A stretch of DNA of 64,000 bases from Harmothoe impar (Eukaryota > Annelida > Polychaeta > Phyllodocida > Polynoidae): NCBI GenBank assembly GCA_947462335.1, contig OX381714.1, positions 32,884,025-32,948,024 of the forward strand, in the 5' to 3' direction. The notes beneath the pieces are model-generated. The model worked only from the letters and a program-made list of their open reading frames with translations. It searched no databases and had not been told where the DNA came from. The translations under genes and the position numbers were made by a program. Shown piece after piece: positions 59,201 to 64,000 of this stretch. Each line of letters opens with the position of its first letter. Position 1 is the first letter of the stretch.

Positions 59201-61300
59201 ACACTACAGACAGCACACTATAGACAGCACACTACAGGCATGCACAATATAGACACCACACTACAGCCAGCACACTACAGCCAGCACGCTACAGCCAGCA
59301 CACTACAGACAGCACACTACAGACAGCACACTACAGATACCTGCCCTGAGTCTTTTGTGATTAGGATCACACGCTAGATTTTTTTATCGGGTTTTCAATA
59401 TATGACATTTCATTAGCAGGGGCATGAAATTTGCGCGGGCCCGCAAATTTCAGTCTTTTTTGGGGTCTCACAGGACATTCTTGTGAATCATCTGAATCTA
59501 ATGATATTGTTATTTATATAATGGATTCTCATCTGACCTTCACAGATTTATCTCCAAAAGTGTAAAGCTTGTTATAAGCGTAAATGTTATGCACAATATA
59601 AACTTGATTCCAATATTTTTTTAATTAAATATGTTCATTGTAGTGCCCGTGAAGGATAATAATTAATACTATTTACTTGAAATTTCTTTTGGCATTTCGC
59701 AGTCCTGTTTAGTTCTGCAGTTTGGCACTGTGTGGCAGCGTACCGAAACTACCTTCTACCTTTACATGTCTATAGGTGGCGGCATTTCTCCACAGAAAGC
59801 AACACAAGACAGGATGCAACAGAACCGACGGGCACCTATCACTAAGAAGGTATGCTAGAATATACGTCACTTATGTAAAAGTTTATTTACACATGCAAAT
59901 AATAATCCCATGGTCTATATAGTTATCATAATCCCCGCCCCCAAAAGTTTGACACATCATCGCCAATAACAACTAGATGCAGTGAGAACACAACCGAGGA
60001 GAGGTAGACTAAAATAATCTATGGAATATAAAGTATCACAAGATAATCCTAAAAATGTAATGCTTTATACAAGTAAATCAGTTTACTGTACATTATTAAA
60101 TGTAACTGTACTCTTTGATCAGGCAACATTCCAAGAACACAGACAGCAGGAGAAGCAAAGGGAACAGGCAGGGTTTGATCAACGAAAGGCGGCAGCACGG
60201 TCAAAGGTATGCGTAGATAGTTTACGTATAGCTACATAGTTACAGGCCCGCAGACACCCAAATAACAACACAGAGCAGTCTTTGTGAAAACATGCAGGAC
60301 AGTGGCAATGTCCTCCTAAAATGCCACCGGTCCAGCAGATTCACAAGTGTAGCAGGACCGAATGTCCAGTCACATGTTAGGCTTTTCTGAACTAAAATAT
60401 TTTAGTTCGGTTTCTAAACCTGAAATATGTTTTTGATGTACTGTCCAAAATTATGTATTTATCCTAATTTGGCCATGAATTATGGCCGTACATTAATGTT
60501 TTCCAGTTAAAATACATATTAATCATCAGATATTTTAGTATCCGGTCAATCAAAAATGTCCTTCAACATTGAAAATCTACAGGACCGAATGTCCTGCGGG
60601 ATGAAAAAGTTTTCGCAAGGACTGACAGAGTAATGAAAAGACAGCTGGCCAATGGAAATACTTCATTTTACTACCCATGTAGAAACGGTAGGCCTACTTA
60701 ATTAGGCCTAAAAATAATTTGGCCTTACTGTGGTATGGGCCAAAGTAGTACCTGAGAGTCAAAAATCGGTTTAGAAATATGAATTAAAAAGTGATGTAAT
60801 TTTGTGTTTATATTTTCATGCTCCAAAACAAGTTCACATATTATGTTCCACTGGAAATAAAGTTTGTTCTTTTTTTAATAGGCGAATCAAAATCAATCAA
60901 AAGAAGAAGAGCGGCAAGCACGTTTGGATGAGGACAGAAAAAGGTGAGAATTACGCGACACATTAACATTTACCATAGAGTTACCCTTTTTCCTATATTT
61001 GTAGGAATATTTTTCTCCCCAAGACGACTGACCGTATTCAGACTAATTTCATTTGGTTTTTTAATTTCATTTGGTTTGTATATTTTTATTTTTCCCCCAA
61101 TGAGGGTATAAATAACAAATAATTCGTTGTCTTCATTTGTATGTAAGACTAAGTAGGAATCTCAGTATTTCATGTTCAATTCAGATTAAAATGAGCAATT
61201 GCCCTCTAATGATATTTTGTCGCTGATAATTATGATCTCTCTATTTCTTATCCACAGAAAAAATGAGGAGTTTCTAAAGCGATTTGAGAAGGGATCGTAG
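55952..61300 (+). CDS. EPSTI1: EPSTI1-like coiled-coil protein, 7 exons
   Basis: Exons are 55952-56151, 57891-57949, 58143-58223, 59776-59849, 60123-60206, 60882-60943 and 61258-61300. Phases match and 603 nt give 200 aa. Exon 1 is GC-rich and encodes an Ala/Gly/Arg-rich disordered start (RGRGAAAA). Residues 68-82 (KDGFTMFAPDQRKRD) and the following KYKDSQKLGHVSYVGT resemble the APN-type and KEQ..KP.H.V segments of epithelial-stromal interaction protein 1. The rest is charged helix rich in Q/K/R/E, ending EEFLKRFEKGS like the family's C-terminal FL.R... piece. EPSTI1 is linked to interferon response and NF-kB signalling in vertebrates; the role here is unknown. The gene model is firm, the family name moderate. 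Confidence 0.7.
56209..56374. mobile_element. CAGGGGCGGATCC family MITE with a very long G-run
   Basis: The ends CAGGGGCGGATCCAGGAATT and CCTTGGATCCGCCCCTG are inverted. The interior has a run of over 30 G with one interruption (about 56238-56274). It lies in intron 1 of the EPSTI1-like gene, 58 bp past the donor. Confidence 0.75.
56476..56880. mobile_element. GTATAACCCGC family MITE interrupted by a Harbinger-like MITE
   Basis: The left part (GTATAACCCGCACCTCGCGT, CGACTTTGGGAGAATCTTAT, GTCTGAAAATCGCC) and right part (CGCACTGGAGGTTTGGTTCG, CATATAACCCGC) match 14948-15141. The middle (about 56645-56830) has ACCCCCCCTGTAATTAATG and GAACACTCCG, like the GGGAGTG MITE. Confidence 0.6.
57050..57175. 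repeat. Tandem repeat TTGAAAAGTGGACCCTTGTC
   Basis: Four imperfect copies of a unit of about 40 bp with GACCCTTGTCATGGGGAATT. Confidence 0.75.
58344..58738 (+). mobile_element. Dispersed GACTCAGGGAGCC element, copy 1
   Basis: Strongly similar to 63382-63760: GACTCAGGGAGCC, AGTCTTATGCGACGCCTCTG, TTCTACCCCTACTGGAACCC, CTCACTGTAGACAAACATGA and CAGACCAGTTTGCCATCTGT. It lies in intron 3 of the EPSTI1-like gene. Confidence 0.75.
58739..59121. mobile_element. MITE with GGCCACACTT ends nested beside the dispersed element
   Basis: The left GGCCACACTTAAAAAAAGTC/CTGTTTCCGGTGGAGCGGG and the right CCCGCTCCACCGGAAACAG/AAAGTGTGGCC form inverted ends of about 38 bp. T-runs and A-runs lie inside. Confidence 0.75.
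59165..59345. repeat. 14-bp tandem repeat CACTACAGACAGCA
   Basis: About 12 copies of CACTACAGACAGCA with CACTACAGCCAGCA variants. Confidence 0.85.
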
Positions 61301-63380
61301 TCCTCAACATGGGAATGGACGTGCATAGCGATAATTAGTGGTGTTACCTTTAGACTGTAGCTGTAGGTTTATCTGTATTCTCATAAAATGTCATCAAAAG
61401 AAACTCATTATTTGACTGTCTCACTGAGTTAAACATACCAACCAATATAATTGGTGTAAAAGATGGTAATACCGTAGATTCAGGATTGATTTGCAGTATG
61501 TCTACACGTTGGTAGTATGATCGAGTATTAAAACTAGTCTGGGAAATGCACGTACATTGCTAGTACATGTATGATCATATGATGAGATATGATGTTTTTA
61601 CGATGACTAATTACATGAAAGTATGAGAGAAAACAAAATGTACAAAACAGGTATCCATCCCAATGTGTATATAGATATTTTCCACAGGGTAAAGGATTTA
61701 GTACCTGCGCGCACAATGCAACCACTGCTATCAAATGACGGTTTTGCCTATACACTTGTTTCATCAACCATGTTCAGCTAGAGGGAGCCCCTGTCGAGCA
61801 GCAGGTTACAGGGGCTAACCCCTAACCCTGCCCCTGGATCCCATAGGTTTAACATGGGGGCAGAGACACCTCTCACAATATGTCAATAATCATATAGAAA
61901 TAATACTCCCCTTGCTTAGAAATTTCTCATGTCTAGAGGGAAATAGTGTAGGTATATTGGCCTCTGATATTGGAACAATAACTTATGTCAAAAATGTTTT
62001 AGATCATGATAAATATGAGTGTCCTTATAACTGCTGAAGCTAAAACCATGACAAGAGGAGTGGTGTAGGAGGGGGTGAATGGGTGTGGGTGTTGACTGGT
62101 AACATAAACAAAAACGGCCCATAGGCGGCACTAAGCTCATTAAATATAGCTTACTCCACCAGAGAGGATGGTGTTAATCTATTATCACAGGCCTGAACAT
62201 CTTATCTCTGGGGTAAGTATCTCTCCTCCAGTGTCTGGTCCTGTCACCACAAGGGGGGTGGGGGTTTTCTCAACATCCTTTGCTGACCAAGAAAGTTGGT
62301 AACAAGAGCAGCCCCAGCAGTCAGGGCAAACTGGCCATGTCGAGACTAGCGCCATCTACTGTCTATCAGTGATGAAACAAGTGTATAAAAAGAGAGAATG
62401 TGAATATAGCCCAGGCTATTGTATATGTACGTTTTGATGCCCTATATAGGCAAGCCAATGAAAGGTTCTATGTGGAATTGTAATTGGAACACATGTTATG
62501 AAAAGACAGCCTCGCAAAATTACCAATTATCCCATATATCAAACAATGCATCATTAGTATATCGTTAACATGGCTAGATCAGTATTCTAAGCATGCCATC
62601 GGCCTTTAAGTATGAACATGAGCTGATGCCTCACACTAGTTGTGTAAAGTAGGCTCCATGAATGGATAAAATTAGACTGCGTTGAATGATTTTAACTCCA
62701 GAGCGTCATAACATCATCAACGATTGTTTTAACATCTTATGGCACTCACTTATCATTTCTCCAGATGCTGTGCATTCCGTACTAGCCATACCTACGGTAC
62801 ACCACTGGAGGTCTGAACATCAGTATATCAGGGATCTCATACTTCATTAAAGTGCAATAAAGTTGAGGGAATATTTGATAGTGCGGCATTCTCACAAGGA
62901 CTCAAGTTTATTTTCATATTCTAGTATAACAGATGAGGCGTAAGTGGCGAGAGTGACGCTTTGATAATACATTTTTGTTCATTAACTTTTGTTGGATGGA
63001 ACTAGAACATTTTAATATGTTATGCAGTACCCTCCATATCGTCTCAGATATTGCTATTCAATACCTTTTGTCCATATGGCAAAAGTAGTAAATGAAATGT
63101 ATAACTTCTTTATTAAAGAAGTTATAGACTTTAATGAAAGTGATTTTGTTGTCGGTAGGTATAGTTAGTTATATAGTTGTTAGGACTACTGTACAAGTAC
63201 GTTGTTCAGATTGGTCTGTGATAACCAAGACACTGCTGTTATTATATCGCTATTCAAGACTGGATTACGGTATGATTAAAGATTAAAAAAGAAATGAGCG
63301 TTTTATTGTGAGATCTATTTTATTCCTCTGTGTCACTGTCGGGGGGGGGGGCATATATACCATAGGTAAGTTGTTTAATA
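61301..63380. other. 3' flank of the EPSTI1-like gene, no further gene seen
   Basis: No splice-supported exon on either strand. An AATAAA at 62856-62861 could end a long 3'UTR. A long G-run lies near 63342. Confidence 0.4.
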
Positions 63381-63381
63381 T

Positions 63382-63790
63382 TGACTCAGGGAGCCTTGCT
63401 CCCGAGTCTTATGCGACGCCTCTGTGAGACGTTTTTCAGGGGAATTTTATTATTTTTATTTTTCCAAATTTTTCATAGAAACATTAGGCCCATCGATCAA
63501 AAGTACACATAATCGGATATTTGAAGTGTTTTCCTACACAGGGATGCAAAAATCATTCTTCTACCCCTACTGGAACCCCCTGAAAAGAATTGCTAAAGTA
63601 GACCTATCCACCTATCATTTTTTCCTCACTGTAGACAAACATGAACAGTACTAGTGTGGACATTTCGGCATTTAGTGTTAAACCTATGGGAGATCTGAAT
63701 TCTGGGTGGGTGAGACGCTTTTTGTCAGACCAGTTTGCCATCTGTGGACACACAATTGACACTTTGGGTTCGACTTTGGGTCCGACTTTG
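63382..63790 (+). mobile_element. Dispersed GACTCAGGGAGCC element, copy 2
   Basis: Second copy of the element at 58344-58738, in the same orientation. Small differences include CCTTGCTCCCGAG versus CCATGCTCCCAAG. It runs on past the point where copy 1 meets the GGCCACACTT MITE. Confidence 0.75.
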
Positions 63791-64000
63791 GGTAGCAGTG
63801 TTACCGAAAACTTCATATAGACGCAGGCCAATATGGCCTGTGCAGCGAGATCTTACACAGGCCATTTGTCTTCTACACAGGCCAAATAAAAATAGTGTCA
63901 TATAGGGGATTTCATACTAATTTTTATTGATAAATATAGGTGTTCTTTTGACAAAATGTATTGAGAAATGTATAAATCCATTGAATATTGGTTGCATGGC

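Overview
This is animal (metazoan) genomic DNA. Every recognisable gene is split by GT-AG introns, and the intergenic and intronic space is full of short inverted-repeat transposons, tandem repeats and poly-G/poly-C runs. The gene set (an ASB ankyrin/SOCS-box protein, the tRNA editing enzyme ADAT1, a PPP1R35-like protein, an EPSTI1-like protein, an HtrL/YibB-type membrane protein and a Gfo/Idh/MocA oxidoreductase) and the dense MITE content fit an invertebrate such as a lancelet or another deuterostome or lophotrochozoan. The species cannot be fixed from the sequence alone.

Layout: (1) 1.7-12.3 kb, minus strand: an eight-exon ASB gene (534 aa). Its fourth intron holds a 3-kb, 21-bp minisatellite and a fold-back element. 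(2) 13.8-23.2 kb, minus strand: a ten-exon ADAT1 gene (585 aa) with all catalytic residues and an in-frame 18-bp coding minisatellite. (3) 23.7-30.8 kb: no confident gene; a 129-bp higher-order tandem array, a polypurine tract, a 385-bp tandem repeat and a fold-back element built of TTAGGGTGCA-containing units. (4) 31.7-33.0 kb, plus strand: a two-coding-exon HtrL/YibB-like type II membrane protein. (5) 36.6-38.6 kb, minus strand: a PPP1R35-like gene. (6) 39-46.9 kb: transposon-rich, with a solo LTR, a broken Ty3/gypsy integrase region with its 3' LTR, MITEs and one promoter-like start. (7) 47.0-54.3 kb, plus strand: a Gfo/Idh/MocA oxidoreductase with two tandem, equal-length, alternative copies of one exon. 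(8) 56.0-61.3 kb, plus strand: a seven-exon EPSTI1-like gene. The last 2.7 kb holds only repeats.

Exon models were built by hand from splice sites, reading phase and family motifs. In all six genes the summed exon lengths are divisible by three and end in a stop codon, which supports the models. The genes are unrelated in function, as expected for an animal chromosome. The most notable items are the mutually exclusive exon pair separated by only 39 bp, the three tandem copies of a 3' splice site in the same gene, and the minisatellite translated inside the ADAT1 deaminase domain.
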